Assembly (NCBI RefSeq): GCF_013408535.1
Contig: NZ_JACBZA010000001.1
Coordinates: forward strand, 5,292,850 to 5,356,849
DNA from: Actinopolymorpha cephalotaxi
GTDB taxonomy: Bacteria; Actinomycetota; Actinomycetes; Propionibacteriales; Actinopolymorphaceae
DNA length: 64,000 nt
Reading direction: 5' to 3'
How positions within the stretch are numbered: the first letter of the stretch is position 1; each line of letters starts with the position of its first letter. Of this stretch, positions 7,792 through 15,688 are shown piece after piece. The notes below the pieces were generated by a model, which made no database searches, was not told the origin of the DNA, and worked only from the letters and a program-made list of their open reading frames with translations. A program made the translations under genes and the position numbers.

Positions 7792-9480
7792 ATGCGAATC
7801 AGACGAATCGCCGGGGCGGGTGCCGCGGTCGCGGCCGCCGCGTTCCTGGCGGCAGGAACGATGGCGCCGGCACAGGCGAACGGCAACCACGACGGGCCGG
7901 GAGCCAGGACGGCGACACCCATCAAGCACCTGGTGGTCATCTTCGGCGAGAACGTGTCGTTCGACCACTACTTCGGCACCTACCCCAACGCCGCCAACCC
8001 CGCGGGCGAGCCGGCGTTCGACGCCGCACCCGGAACCCCCACGGTGAACGGCCTCAGCCCGCTGCTCCTGAACCACAACCCGAACGTCATGGACGGCCAC
8101 CAGGTCAACCCCACCCGGCTGGGCCGCGACCAGGCGCTGACCTGCGACATGGACCACAACTACAAGGACGAGCAGGTCGCGGTCGACCGCGGGCTGATGG
8201 ACCAGTTCGTGCCGGCCACCAACCGGACGTGCAAGGACCCCAAGCACTACTCCTCGCCGACGCAGGTGCTCGACTACTACGACGGCAACACCGTGACGGC
8301 GTACTGGAACTACGCCCAGCGGTTCGCCATGAACGACAACTCCTTCGACACCAACTTCGGCCCCTCCTCCCCCGGCGCGATCAACCTGGTGTCCGGGCAG
8401 ACGTCGGGCATCTACTCCGTGGGCGCGGACCGGAAGAAGACCGCCACGCCCGACCCGTACGTCGTCATCGCGCCGAACGCCGAGGGCGTGGGCACGATGA
8501 TCAACGACCCGGACCCGGCCTGGGACGACTGCTCCAACGCGTCCCGCAACCTCGCGGTGATGACCGGGTCGAACGTCGGCGACATGCTGAACAAGCAGAA
8601 CGTCACCTGGGGCTGGTTCCAGGGCGGGTTCCGGCCGCAGTCCTACACCGGCTCCTCGACGTACGACCCGGACTTCGGCAAGACCGCCCAGTGCACCGCG
8701 AAGCACCCAATCGGTGCCGCGCTCGGCTACACCGGCGAGGCGGGCTTCACCGGTGACTACAACCCGCACCACCAGCCGTTCCAGTACTACAAGTCCACCG
8801 CCAACCCGCACCACCTCCCGCCGACCAGCGTGGACATGGTGGGCAGGCAGGACCAGGCGAACCACCAGTACGACCTGACCGACTGGTACGACGCACTGGG
8901 CAACGGCAACCTGCCCGCGGTGAGCTTCCTCAAGGCAGCCAACTACCAGGACGGGCACGCGGGGTACTCCGACCCGCTGGACGAGCAGCAGTTCGTGGTC
9001 GGCGTCCTGAACAAGCTGCAGAAGTCCCGTGACTGGGCGTCCACCGCGGTCGTCATCGCCTACGACGACAGCGACGGATGGTACGACCACGTCGTGCCGC
9101 CGATCGTGAACGCCTCCCAGACCGACCAGGACGCGCTGAACGCACCCGGCCAGTGCGGGACCGGTGCGCCGATGGGTGGCTACCAGGCCCGGTGTGGTTA
9201 CGGTCCCAGGTTGCCGCTGCTGGTGCTCTCGCCGTACGCCAGGCGCAACTTCGTCGACGGCACCATCACCGACCAGACGTCGGTCATGCGGTTCGTGGAG
9301 GACAACTGGCTGGACGGCCGGCGGCTCGGCGAGGCGTCCGGCGCCGCGATCGACAAGGCATCGTTCGACTCGATGGCGAACAGTCTGGATGCGATGTTCG
9401 ACTGGCGGCACCGCGACCTGCGGCCGCTGCTGCTGGACCCGGCGACCGGTCAGCAGGTGAAGGGCCACCACGGCGCCTGA
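7792..9480 (+). CDS. Secreted phosphoesterase (phospholipase C / acid phosphatase family)
   Basis: The 562-residue protein starts at the ATG after GGAGGGG and has a Sec-type signal peptide (RIRRIAGAGAAVAAAAFLAA...AQA, cleavage near residue 29). The mature part begins IKHLVVIFGENVSFDHYFGTYP (about 45-66), the signature of the PF04185 phosphoesterase family that includes bacterial phospholipase C and AcpA acid phosphatase. The later motif AYDDSDGWYDHVVPP supplies further metal ligands. It probably hydrolyses phosphate esters outside the cell. A 9-bp tandem repeat and a strong hairpin follow directly. The gene diverges from an APH-type kinase and is probably monocistronic. Confidence 0.9.
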   Translation: MRIRRIAGAGAAVAAAAFLAAGTMAPAQANGNHDGPGARTATPIKHLVVIFGENVSFDHYFGTYPNAANPAGEPAFDAAPGTPTVNGLSPLLLNHNPNVMDGHQVNPTRLGRDQALTCDMDHNYKDEQVAVDRGLMDQFVPATNRTCKDPKHYSSPTQVLDYYDGNTVTAYWNYAQRFAMNDNSFDTNFGPSSPGAINLVSGQTSGIYSVGADRKKTATPDPYVVIAPNAEGVGTMINDPDPAWDDCSNASRNLAVMTGSNVGDMLNKQNVTWGWFQGGFRPQSYTGSSTYDPDFGKTAQCTAKHPIGAALGYTGEAGFTGDYNPHHQPFQYYKSTANPHHLPPTSVDMVGRQDQANHQYDLTDWYDALGNGNLPAVSFLKAANYQDGHAGYSDPLDEQQFVVGVLNKLQKSRDWASTAVVIAYDDSDGWYDHVVPPIVNASQTDQDALNAPGQCGTGAPMGGYQARCGYGPRLPLLVLSPYARRNFVDGTITDQTSVMRFVEDNWLDGRRLGEASGAAIDKASFDSMANSLDAMFDWRHRDLRPLLLDPATGQQVKGHHGA

Positions 9481-9541
9481 GCCGGACGAGCCCAGCGAGC
9501 CAGACGAGCCAGACGAGCCGGACAAGCCAGACAAGCCCGTC
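9479..9541. repeat. 9-bp tandem repeat array abutting the phosphoesterase stop codon
   Basis: About seven units of the form GAGCCAGAC (variants GAGCCGGAC, GAGCCCAGC, AAGCCAGAC, AAGCCCGTC) start within the stop codon and run almost to the terminator. The three-base phase suggests slippage-derived DNA that may once have been coding. Confidence 0.75.
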
Positions 9542-9553
9542 GTACGAAAACAA

Positions 9554-9583
9554 GGGGTTCCGGTGCACGCGCACCGGAACCCC
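9554..9583. terminator. Strong bidirectional terminator
   Basis: A perfect 13-bp stem GGGGTTCCGGTGC with an ACGC loop is flanked by AAACAA on the left and CTGTTT on the right, giving T-rich tails in both directions. It separates the phosphoesterase gene from the opposing VanZ-like gene, whose stop is at 9599. Confidence 0.88.
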
Positions 9584-9598
9584 TCTGTTTCGTTGGGC

Positions 9599-10285
9599 TC
9601 ACCTGGTCGATGCCGGCGCGGCGCGGGGCCGACCGGTCCGCACGCCCGCCGGGGTGCGCCACCAGCGGCGCGACGCCAGCCCGGCCAGCACGGCACCGGT
9701 CGTGTTGACCAGTACGTCGTCCACCGACGTCACCCGGTCCAGCCAGAGGACGTACTGCGCGATCTCGACCAGGGCCGAGCAGCCGGCCGCGAGTGCCAGG
9801 ATCCGCGGCAGGGTCGCCAGCGCCGCGAAGCGCATCGGGGCGAAGAACCCCAGCGCCGCCAGGATCACCAGGTTGCCGCCGATGCCGAGCGGCCCCATCG
9901 TGGCCAGGTCCCGCAGCGGGACCAGGCTCACCCTGCGGGGGACGACACCGGCCCCCGGCCCCGGCATCAGGGTCAGCCACAGCATCGGCACCGTGCCGTG
10001 GACCATGCCCACCTCGGCCAGCGACGTCCGCCACGCCGAGGACCTCGTGCTGCCGGCGGCACGCCGCCGGAGCGCCAGGACCCACACCACCAGCGCGGCC
10101 GGTGGGAGCCCGGCCAGCATCATCAGCAGCACGCCGTTCTCGGTGCCGAAACAGCCGTGCCACTGCCCGGTCAGGCACGCCGGAGCGGACATCAGCAGCG
10201 GCCGCCGTACGGCGAACGCCACGACGGCCAGGCCGAGGATCGCCAGGCCGGCGAGGACGATCCGCCGGATACGTCGCGCGGCCAC
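9599..10285 (-). CDS. VanZ-like family membrane protein
   Basis: The 228-residue protein starts at a GTG. It has about five hydrophobic segments and the VanZ-like core in its second half: GTVPMLWLTLMPG, SLVPLRDL, GNLVILAALGFFAP, then EIAQYVLWLDRVTSVDDVLVNTTGAVLA, in which the Glu-Gln and the Asp-Asp-Asn pattern are the family hallmarks. VanZ relatives affect teicoplanin and related glycopeptide tolerance, but most genomic copies have no known role. It follows the beta-lactamase-fold gene by 6 bases and so shares its transcript. Confidence 0.85.
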   Translation of the reverse strand: MAARRIRRIVLAGLAILGLAVVAFAVRRPLLMSAPACLTGQWHGCFGTENGVLLMMLAGLPPAALVVWVLALRRRAAGSTRSSAWRTSLAEVGMVHGTVPMLWLTLMPGPGAGVVPRRVSLVPLRDLATMGPLGIGGNLVILAALGFFAPMRFAALATLPRILALAAGCSALVEIAQYVLWLDRVTSVDDVLVNTTGAVLAGLASRRWWRTPAGVRTGRPRAAPASTR

Positions 10286-10291
10286 GCCGCC

Positions 10292-11548
10292 TCAGCCTCC
10301 CGCCCCGTCGCCGGGCGCGACCCCGGTGACGGCCTGCATCTCCTGCCCGATGACCTCCACCAGCGGCACACTGTCGCGGTTGCCGAGGATGACCCCGACC
10401 CAGCCGGTGTCCGGGTAGATGCTCCAGTTCGCACCGACCCCGGGGTTGCCGCCGGCGCGCTGGAACATCCACTGGCCGCCGACGATGGAGACCGGAATCC
10501 CGTAGGCGGCGAACGATCCCGGTCCCTGGGGGATCCTGGCGGCGGTCAGCACGTCGGCCCAGGGGCGGTCCAGCAGCGTGCCGTCGCCCAGGGCGCGGGC
10601 GAACCGGACCAGATCCGGCGCGGTGGCGAAGCCGCCGTCCCCGGGGGCGTCGACGAAGGCGCGACCCGGGTTCCGGCCGAGTACGTACGGGTCCGGACTG
10701 CCCTTGTCCAGGTTGCGGAGGGCGTCCACCACGCTGCCGTCGGCCAGCCGCATGTACGGGTGCGCGATGTGCCTGTCGGCGAGCCACCGCGGCCTGGTGT
10801 AGAACCCCGAGCCGGTCATGCCACAGCGGTCGAAGATGTTCCGCCGGACGTAGCTCCAGTACGTCGTGCCGGCCACGGCCTCCACGATCAGTGCGGCGAT
10901 GGTGACCTCGGCCTCCGCGTGGATGGTGTCGGGCAGGCCGGGGACACCCACCAGCTCTGCCTGCCGGGCTCGCCGCCGGTAGTAGTCGTGCACCTCGTCC
11001 CGGCTCCCGAAGACCCGTTGCACGTCCTCGTCGGGCAGGGACAACCCGGAGGTGCCGGACAGCAGGTGGTGGACGGTCACCCGATCGGCCACGTCCGCGG
11101 CGAAGCCGGACAGATGGGCGCCCACCGTGTCCGTCAACCGCAGCTTGTCACGCTGGGCCAGCTGCAGGAGGGCCACCGCGAGGAACGGCTTGCCTGCCGA
11201 ACTGAGCGCGAACGCGGTGCCCTCGTGGTTGTGGATCCCCCGCTCCTCGTCGGCCATGCCGTAGCTGCGGGACAGCACCGTCCGGCCCCGGTGCGACAGC
11301 AGCACCACCCCGGAGAACCTGCCCGCGGCGGCCAACCGCGCGACGTACCGGTCGTAGGCGCCGCCGGGCCGGGTGTCCGGCGGGATCCGGTCGTGCCCGG
11401 ACGAGTCGGTCCGGGTGGACGCGGCGTCGGCGTGGGCGATCCCGGTGCTCACCAGCGGCCCGCCGGCCGTCACCACACCGGCGGCCGCCAACCCGCCCCA
11501 CCCGACCAGCCGCCGCCGCCCGACAGGTCGTGCCGAATTCGAGTCCAT
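10292..11548 (-). CDS. Secreted beta-lactamase-fold (serine hydrolase-like) protein with altered active site
   Basis: The 418-residue protein has a twin-arginine-like leader (GRRRLVGWGGLAAAGVV, residues 10-26) and probably acts outside the membrane. The class C beta-lactamase/PBP fold is clear: SGVVLLSHRGRTVLSRSYGMAD, the SxxK motif SAGK (117-120), and the HLLSGTSGL segment. The second motif, normally YxN just before LLGxIIExxxG, is replaced here (IHAEAEVTIAALIVEAVAG). The C-terminal HxG region reads RAGGNPGVGANW. Two of the three catalytic motifs are therefore missing, and activity as a peptidase or esterase is doubtful. It is co-transcribed with the VanZ-like gene. Confidence 0.85.
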   Translation of the reverse strand: MDSNSARPVGRRRLVGWGGLAAAGVVTAGGPLVSTGIAHADAASTRTDSSGHDRIPPDTRPGGAYDRYVARLAAAGRFSGVVLLSHRGRTVLSRSYGMADEERGIHNHEGTAFALSSAGKPFLAVALLQLAQRDKLRLTDTVGAHLSGFAADVADRVTVHHLLSGTSGLSLPDEDVQRVFGSRDEVHDYYRRRARQAELVGVPGLPDTIHAEAEVTIAALIVEAVAGTTYWSYVRRNIFDRCGMTGSGFYTRPRWLADRHIAHPYMRLADGSVVDALRNLDKGSPDPYVLGRNPGRAFVDAPGDGGFATAPDLVRFARALGDGTLLDRPWADVLTAARIPQGPGSFAAYGIPVSIVGGQWMFQRAGGNPGVGANWSIYPDTGWVGVILGNRDSVPLVEVIGQEMQAVTGVAPGDGAGG

Positions 11549-11682
11549 GCTCTCGGTCCTCTCCGGGGTGGGGAACCCGGCGTCGACGCGGTGCGCCTGG
11601 TTCGTCCCCCCATCGAAGACGTGAGGCCGTTGTGGCGGCGTATGGGATTTTCGATACGCCCGCGATACACCGATCCCCGACG

Positions 11683-12972
11683 TCAGCCCCGGTCGGGCAC
11701 CAGCGTCACCTCGACGAACCGCGGCCGGTAGATCGTCACGTCGTCGTACAGATCGGCGTTCGGGTCGAGGCTGTTGACGTTGTACGTCACCAGCAGCCGG
11801 TCACCGCGGCGCAGGTCCGGGTGCTCGTGTGCGTTGTAGGTGAAGATGTCCGGGTCGGCGTAGGAGCCGGCGGCACCCGTCTCCGGTGTCGTGTAGAGGG
11901 TCGCCGCCTCGGTGAACGGACCGGTCGGCGAGCAGCCCACGTAGGCGAGGATGCGCCGGCTGAACAGCTCGCGGGTGTCCTGGGTGACCAGCAGGTAGCC
12001 GTCGCGCCAGCGGGAAACGCTGTACTCGTTGGCGACTCCCGACATCAGCCGGGCCGAGTCGGTCTCGGTGGGCGACCAGGCGCCGCCCGTCCAGTACTCC
12101 CACCCGCCGCTCGCGAGGTCGGTGCCGCGCACCCGCGCGAGGTGCATGTACTTCGTCAGGCCGAGGTCCTCCACGCCGTACACATAGGTGTATCCGCCCG
12201 ACCGCAGCAGCCAGGACGCCCACTGCACACCGGCGGCCGAGGGCAGCGGAACGACCTCGCGCAACCGCAGCGTGCCCGGGTCGAACCGGCCGAGCTTGTT
12301 CTCCCGCCAGCCGAAGTCGAGCGGCCCGGACCCGGTGCGGGCGAACTCGAGGAACATCACGTCCAGGGAGGCGGGCGTCGCCTGGCCCGCTCCCAGCCAG
12401 TTCCACGTGCCCGGCTCGTCCGGCGGAACCAGCGAGTCGGGTGCCTGCGGGGTGCCGCCCGCGACCGTGCGCAGGTGCCCGCCGCGTTCGACCACGAACG
12501 AGCTGTTGAGGAACGGCACGGTGGTGGGCCGGCTGAGGTCGGCGTTCACCGGCCCCCAGAACGTGTCGGAGAACAACCACGCGGTGCGGTTGCCGGGCAG
12601 CGGGACGGAGTAGGTGCTGTCGCCGCCGGTCCAGCCGACGCCGCTGTTGCCGTACGCCGCGAACCGCTCGGTGCGGGCACGGTCGACCCGGGCGTGCGCG
12701 GTCCAGTGCCGGTCGGTCAGCGAACAGCTCGCGCTTCCGGGGGCGGCGTCCGTAGCGGGGGCCGCACCTGCAGCGGGGGCCGCACCTGCAGCAGGGGCAG
12801 CCGCGGCGGGTGGGCCGGCGCCGAGCAGCGCACCCGCGCCGACCAGCAGGCCGAGCCCGCTCGCCGCCAGTGCCGTGCGCCGGGCCGGCCCGCGTCCGCG
12901 GCTACCTCCGGAACTGAACCGCGCGGACTTCGCGGACTGGCGGGCGGATGGGGTCGTCGCGGCGTCCGTCAT
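11683..12972 (-). CDS. Secreted DUF4185-like protein (beta-propeller type)
   Basis: The 429-residue protein has a twin-arginine signal (RGPARRTALAASGLGLLVGAG) followed by an Ala/Pro/Gly repeat linker (about 52-78). The rest consists of repeated beta-strand blocks such as GGDSTYSVPLPGNRTAWLFSDTFWG, SYADPDIFTYNAHEHP and DRLLVTYNVNS, typical of five-bladed propeller proteins annotated as DUF4185 or DUF5005 that resemble glycosidase-like domains. A carbohydrate-related extracellular role is plausible, but no catalytic residues can be assigned. The 134 bases between it and the serine-hydrolase-like gene may hold a separate promoter for the latter. Confidence 0.75.
   Translation of the reverse strand: MTDAATTPSARQSAKSARFSSGGSRGRGPARRTALAASGLGLLVGAGALLGAGPPAAAAPAAGAAPAAGAAPATDAAPGSASCSLTDRHWTAHARVDRARTERFAAYGNSGVGWTGGDSTYSVPLPGNRTAWLFSDTFWGPVNADLSRPTTVPFLNSSFVVERGGHLRTVAGGTPQAPDSLVPPDEPGTWNWLGAGQATPASLDVMFLEFARTGSGPLDFGWRENKLGRFDPGTLRLREVVPLPSAAGVQWASWLLRSGGYTYVYGVEDLGLTKYMHLARVRGTDLASGGWEYWTGGAWSPTETDSARLMSGVANEYSVSRWRDGYLLVTQDTRELFSRRILAYVGCSPTGPFTEAATLYTTPETGAAGSYADPDIFTYNAHEHPDLRRGDRLLVTYNVNSLDPNADLYDDVTIYRPRFVEVTLVPDRG
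12757..12800. repeat. Short tandem repeat encoding the Ala/Gly/Pro linker
   Basis: About three imperfect 18-21 bp units (core GGGGCCGCACCTGCAGC) encode AAGAAPAAGAAPA in the linker of the secreted DUF4185-like protein. Linker length probably varies by slippage. Confidence 0.7.
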
Positions 12973-13096
12973 GTCGGCTCCCGTGCCTCGCGCGTCGATC
13001 GGTGGACGCCTTCACCTCAGCGTCCCGGTGGGCGCGGGTCAACGGAGGCGGCCCGGATCGGGCGGTTTCGGCCACGGTCGTGCGAGGTCGGGCGGG

Positions 13097-13888
13097 TCAG
13101 CGGCGGGCGGGGTCGGGGGGTTCGGGGGTGTAGTCGCCGGAGTAGCCGTCCAGCTCGTCGCGACCGTGCCCGCCGTGCCACGACACATCAGGCGACCCGT
13201 CAAGAGACCCGTCAAGAGACCCGTCAAAGGACCCGTCCGGATACCCGTCGCCGGATGAGTACGACCGACGTCCCTCGGACAGGTCGGGCACCTGGCCGAG
13301 GCGGTCGACCTGTTCGCCGAGCGCCTCCAGCACCGAACGGAACTGCACCTGCGCGACCCGGGCGAACGTACGGACGTACTCGATGTCCGGCACCGGGGTG
13401 TCGTACCCTCCGGCGCCGTGGCCCGCCCGGCCGTCCACCGCGCCGCCGGGCGAACGGCCGCCCGTCTCGCGCGTGGAGGTGCGCGCCGATTCGCGCGCCT
13501 GCTGGACGATTTCGCGCTCCTGCGCACGCGCCGCCGACATCAGGTCGCGGGCGTGTTGCACCGCCTCCTCGACCAGCCGGTCGGCGACCTGCTGGGCCTG
13601 GCTGAACAACGCCACCGCGCGGTCGCTGATCTCCGGTGGGTTCTCCTCACGCTGCACGAGTTCGGTACGCCACCGGTCGACGTCGGCGCGCAGCCGCTCG
13701 TTTTCGGCGCGCAGCTCGGCACACTCGGCCTCGGCGGCCTCCACCTGGCTCGCGACCTGACCCAGGAAGTCACGGACCTCGCCCTCGTCGAAACCCCGTC
13801 TGCGCTGGGAGAACGTCGCGGATCGGATCACCTGCGGCGACCGCCTGGGCGCACGGGTCGCACGGGGTCCACGGGGGAAGTCACTCAC
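13097..13888 (-). CDS. DivIVA-domain coiled-coil protein
   Basis: This 263-residue protein has a short DivIVA-like N-terminus (VIRSATFSQRRRGFDEGEVRDFLGQV, residues 20-45, the Arg/Gly-Phe-Asp-x-x-x-Val-x-x-Phe pattern that targets curved membrane). A long coiled coil follows (about 45-150), then a second helix (YVRTFARVAQVQFRSVLEALGEQVDRL) and a disordered acidic tail with DGS(F/L)DGSLDGS repeats. It is not Wag31 itself, which lies in the cell-division cluster. The GTG start overlaps the flavohemoglobin stop by 4 bases (GTGA), placing it as the third gene of the globin operon. Its role there is unknown; scaffolding at the membrane is one possibility. Confidence 0.85.
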   Translation of the reverse strand: MSDFPRGPRATRAPRRSPQVIRSATFSQRRRGFDEGEVRDFLGQVASQVEAAEAECAELRAENERLRADVDRWRTELVQREENPPEISDRAVALFSQAQQVADRLVEEAVQHARDLMSAARAQEREIVQQARESARTSTRETGGRSPGGAVDGRAGHGAGGYDTPVPDIEYVRTFARVAQVQFRSVLEALGEQVDRLGQVPDLSEGRRSYSSGDGYPDGSFDGSLDGSLDGSPDVSWHGGHGRDELDGYSGDYTPEPPDPARR

Positions 13889-15054
13889 TGCCCATCACCT
13901 TGCCTGCTGGCTTCCTGCTGTGAATGGTTGACGTCCCCCGCCGCTCCGAAGGACTCGAAACGGATGTGCTCGCGTGGGATCCCGGCTTCGGCCAGCCTGG
14001 CGACGGTGTGCTCGACCATCGCCGGTGAACCACACACCATCGCCGTTCGCCCCTGCCAGCTTCCACCGCGTGCCGCAACAGTACCCACCGGCCCCCGCGC
14101 GCCGGGGTAGGACGAGTCGTCGGACACGGCCTCGGTGTAGTCGAACCACGGCCGGTTGGCCAGCTGGGACAGCAGCTCACGCTCGTAGAGGCTCCACGGC
14201 ATGCGTACGCCGTGGAAGAGGTGCGTACGCGGCGTCCGGCCGGTGACCTGCCACCGCCGGTCGAGTTGTTCGAGGACCGCGCGCAGCGGCGCGAGTCCGG
14301 TCCCGCCGGCCACCATCAGCAGGTCGCCCTCGAAGTCGTCGGGCAGCGTGAGCGCGGTCCCGATCGGCGCACCGAGCCGCACCGTGTCGCCGACCTTGGT
14401 GGACCGGACGATCGACGTGCTGACCTGGCCGCCGTCGACGAGCTGGACGTGCAGCTCGATCGACCCGTCCCGGCGCGGCGCGTTGGCCGGACTGAAGTAA
14501 CGCCACAGCCGCGGCCGCTGCGGAATCTCCATGGCGAACGACTGACCCGCGCGGTAGTCGTAGTGCTCCTGCGGCTGGAGCCGGAGCACCGAGACGTCCA
14601 GGGTGCGGCGTTCGATCGCGGTGACCTCGGCCGTCCACCACGCCGGGGTGTCGGCGGCCGCCTCCGCGGCCTCCACCATCGTGCGCGCGATCAGGCCGTA
14701 CGCCGCGGACCAGTCGGCGGCGAGCTCCGGCGTCCAGGCCGGCCCGAGGAAGTGCTTCAGCGTGGCCAGCAACGACGCTCCCACCGCGCCGTAGTGCTCG
14801 GCGACGACGGAGAACCTCCGGTGCTCGCGGCCGAGCTGCTGGATGAGCGGCACGACCTCCTCGAGGCGGTCGACACTGCTGACGACGCTCCCGAGGGCAC
14901 CGACCAGCTTGTCGCGCTGGGCGGCCATCGAGATGGGGAACAGCTCGCGCAGCTCCGGATGGGACAGGAACAGATGGGAGTAGAAGAACAGCGGAACGTC
15001 ATCGCCGGACTTCGCGACGATCTGCCAGCTGCCCTGAAGTGCCGCGGGATCCAT
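13885..15054 (-). CDS. hmp: Flavohemoglobin-type nitric oxide dioxygenase
   Basis: The 389-residue protein oxidises NO to nitrate using O2 and NAD(P)H. The N-terminal globin domain (1-135) has Tyr25 at the B10 position (LFFYSHLF), Gln46 in MAAQRDKL and proximal His87 in EHYGAVG. The ferredoxin-reductase-like half has the FAD motif RLWRYFSPAN, the nicotinamide-binding GGTGLAPLRAV and the C-terminal VCGSPAMVEHTV. It begins 6 bases after the truncated-hemoglobin stop and overlaps the DivIVA-domain gene, so the three form one operon. The symbol is by family; direct orthology to E. coli Hmp is not shown. Confidence 0.9.
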   Translation of the reverse strand: MDPAALQGSWQIVAKSGDDVPLFFYSHLFLSHPELRELFPISMAAQRDKLVGALGSVVSSVDRLEEVVPLIQQLGREHRRFSVVAEHYGAVGASLLATLKHFLGPAWTPELAADWSAAYGLIARTMVEAAEAAADTPAWWTAEVTAIERRTLDVSVLRLQPQEHYDYRAGQSFAMEIPQRPRLWRYFSPANAPRRDGSIELHVQLVDGGQVSTSIVRSTKVGDTVRLGAPIGTALTLPDDFEGDLLMVAGGTGLAPLRAVLEQLDRRWQVTGRTPRTHLFHGVRMPWSLYERELLSQLANRPWFDYTEAVSDDSSYPGARGPVGTVAARGGSWQGRTAMVCGSPAMVEHTVARLAEAGIPREHIRFESFGAAGDVNHSQQEASRQGDGQ

Positions 15055-15060
15055 GTCCGG

Positions 15061-15450
15061 TCAGCCCGCGGGTTCGGTGACGATGTCCTTCTCGGTGGCG
15101 CCGAGGACCGCGCCGACCCGGGCGATCACCTCCGGCGGAACGCCGGCCTCGGTCAGCGCCGCCACCAGGTGCGCCACCACGGCGCCGAAGTGTTCGGCGG
15201 TGATCGGCAGGTCCTTGTGCGCGACGCGCAACTCCCGGCCGGTGAACTCCGCCGGACCGCCGAGCACCTGGGAGATGAGCAGCGCCTGGTGCCGCTTGAG
15301 GCTGCTCATGTCGACGCCGACGAAGAACGGCGCGAGGTCGGCGTCGGCGAGAACCAACTCGTAGAAGCGTTCGACCACGCGGCTCACCGCGGGCCCGCCG
15401 CCGATCCGGTCGTAGTCGCTCTCGATCCCCGTGCCGTCATGGTCGGACAT
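15061..15450 (-). CDS. Group I truncated hemoglobin (HbN-like)
   Basis: The 129-residue protein starts at the ATG after ATGAGGCAAATCGG; longer readings lack homology. It carries the 2-over-2 globin pattern: DYDRIGGGPAVSRVVERFYE with Tyr30 at B10, LGGPAEFTGRELRVAHKDLPIT with proximal His78, and AEHFGAVVAHLVAAL. HbN proteins bind O2 tightly and convert NO to nitrate when re-reduced. The flavohemoglobin gene 6 bases downstream could supply reductase function or act in parallel. Transcription diverges from the LuxR/NB-ARC regulator across 238 bases. Confidence 0.93.
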   Translation of the reverse strand: MSDHDGTGIESDYDRIGGGPAVSRVVERFYELVLADADLAPFFVGVDMSSLKRHQALLISQVLGGPAEFTGRELRVAHKDLPITAEHFGAVVAHLVAALTEAGVPPEVIARVGAVLGATEKDIVTEPAG

Positions 15451-15688
15451 CCGATTTGCCTCATTTCGTCCTGAACGGCAGCGATCAGGGGCATTGCTAC
15501 CAGCCTGGCACCTTCGGGCGCAAGCTCGGGTTGGCAGCCGGACGACATCGGCCACCCCACCTGGTCGCCAACCAGCTGATCATGGGGCACTTCCGGCCTT
15601 GTGCGCAAGGAGATTCGGCACCCTCCGACGTGGCGGCATACCATGCGGTTGTCGGACGGCGACTGCTCGTGGCCGTCCGTACGTCGCC

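Noticed and set aside
11530-13605. Long plus-strand reading frame opposite the secreted DUF4185-like protein and DivIVA-domain genes
   Set aside because: High GC keeps antisense frames open. The translation is Arg/Gly/Pro-rich without motifs, while the minus strand has signal peptides and recognisable domains.
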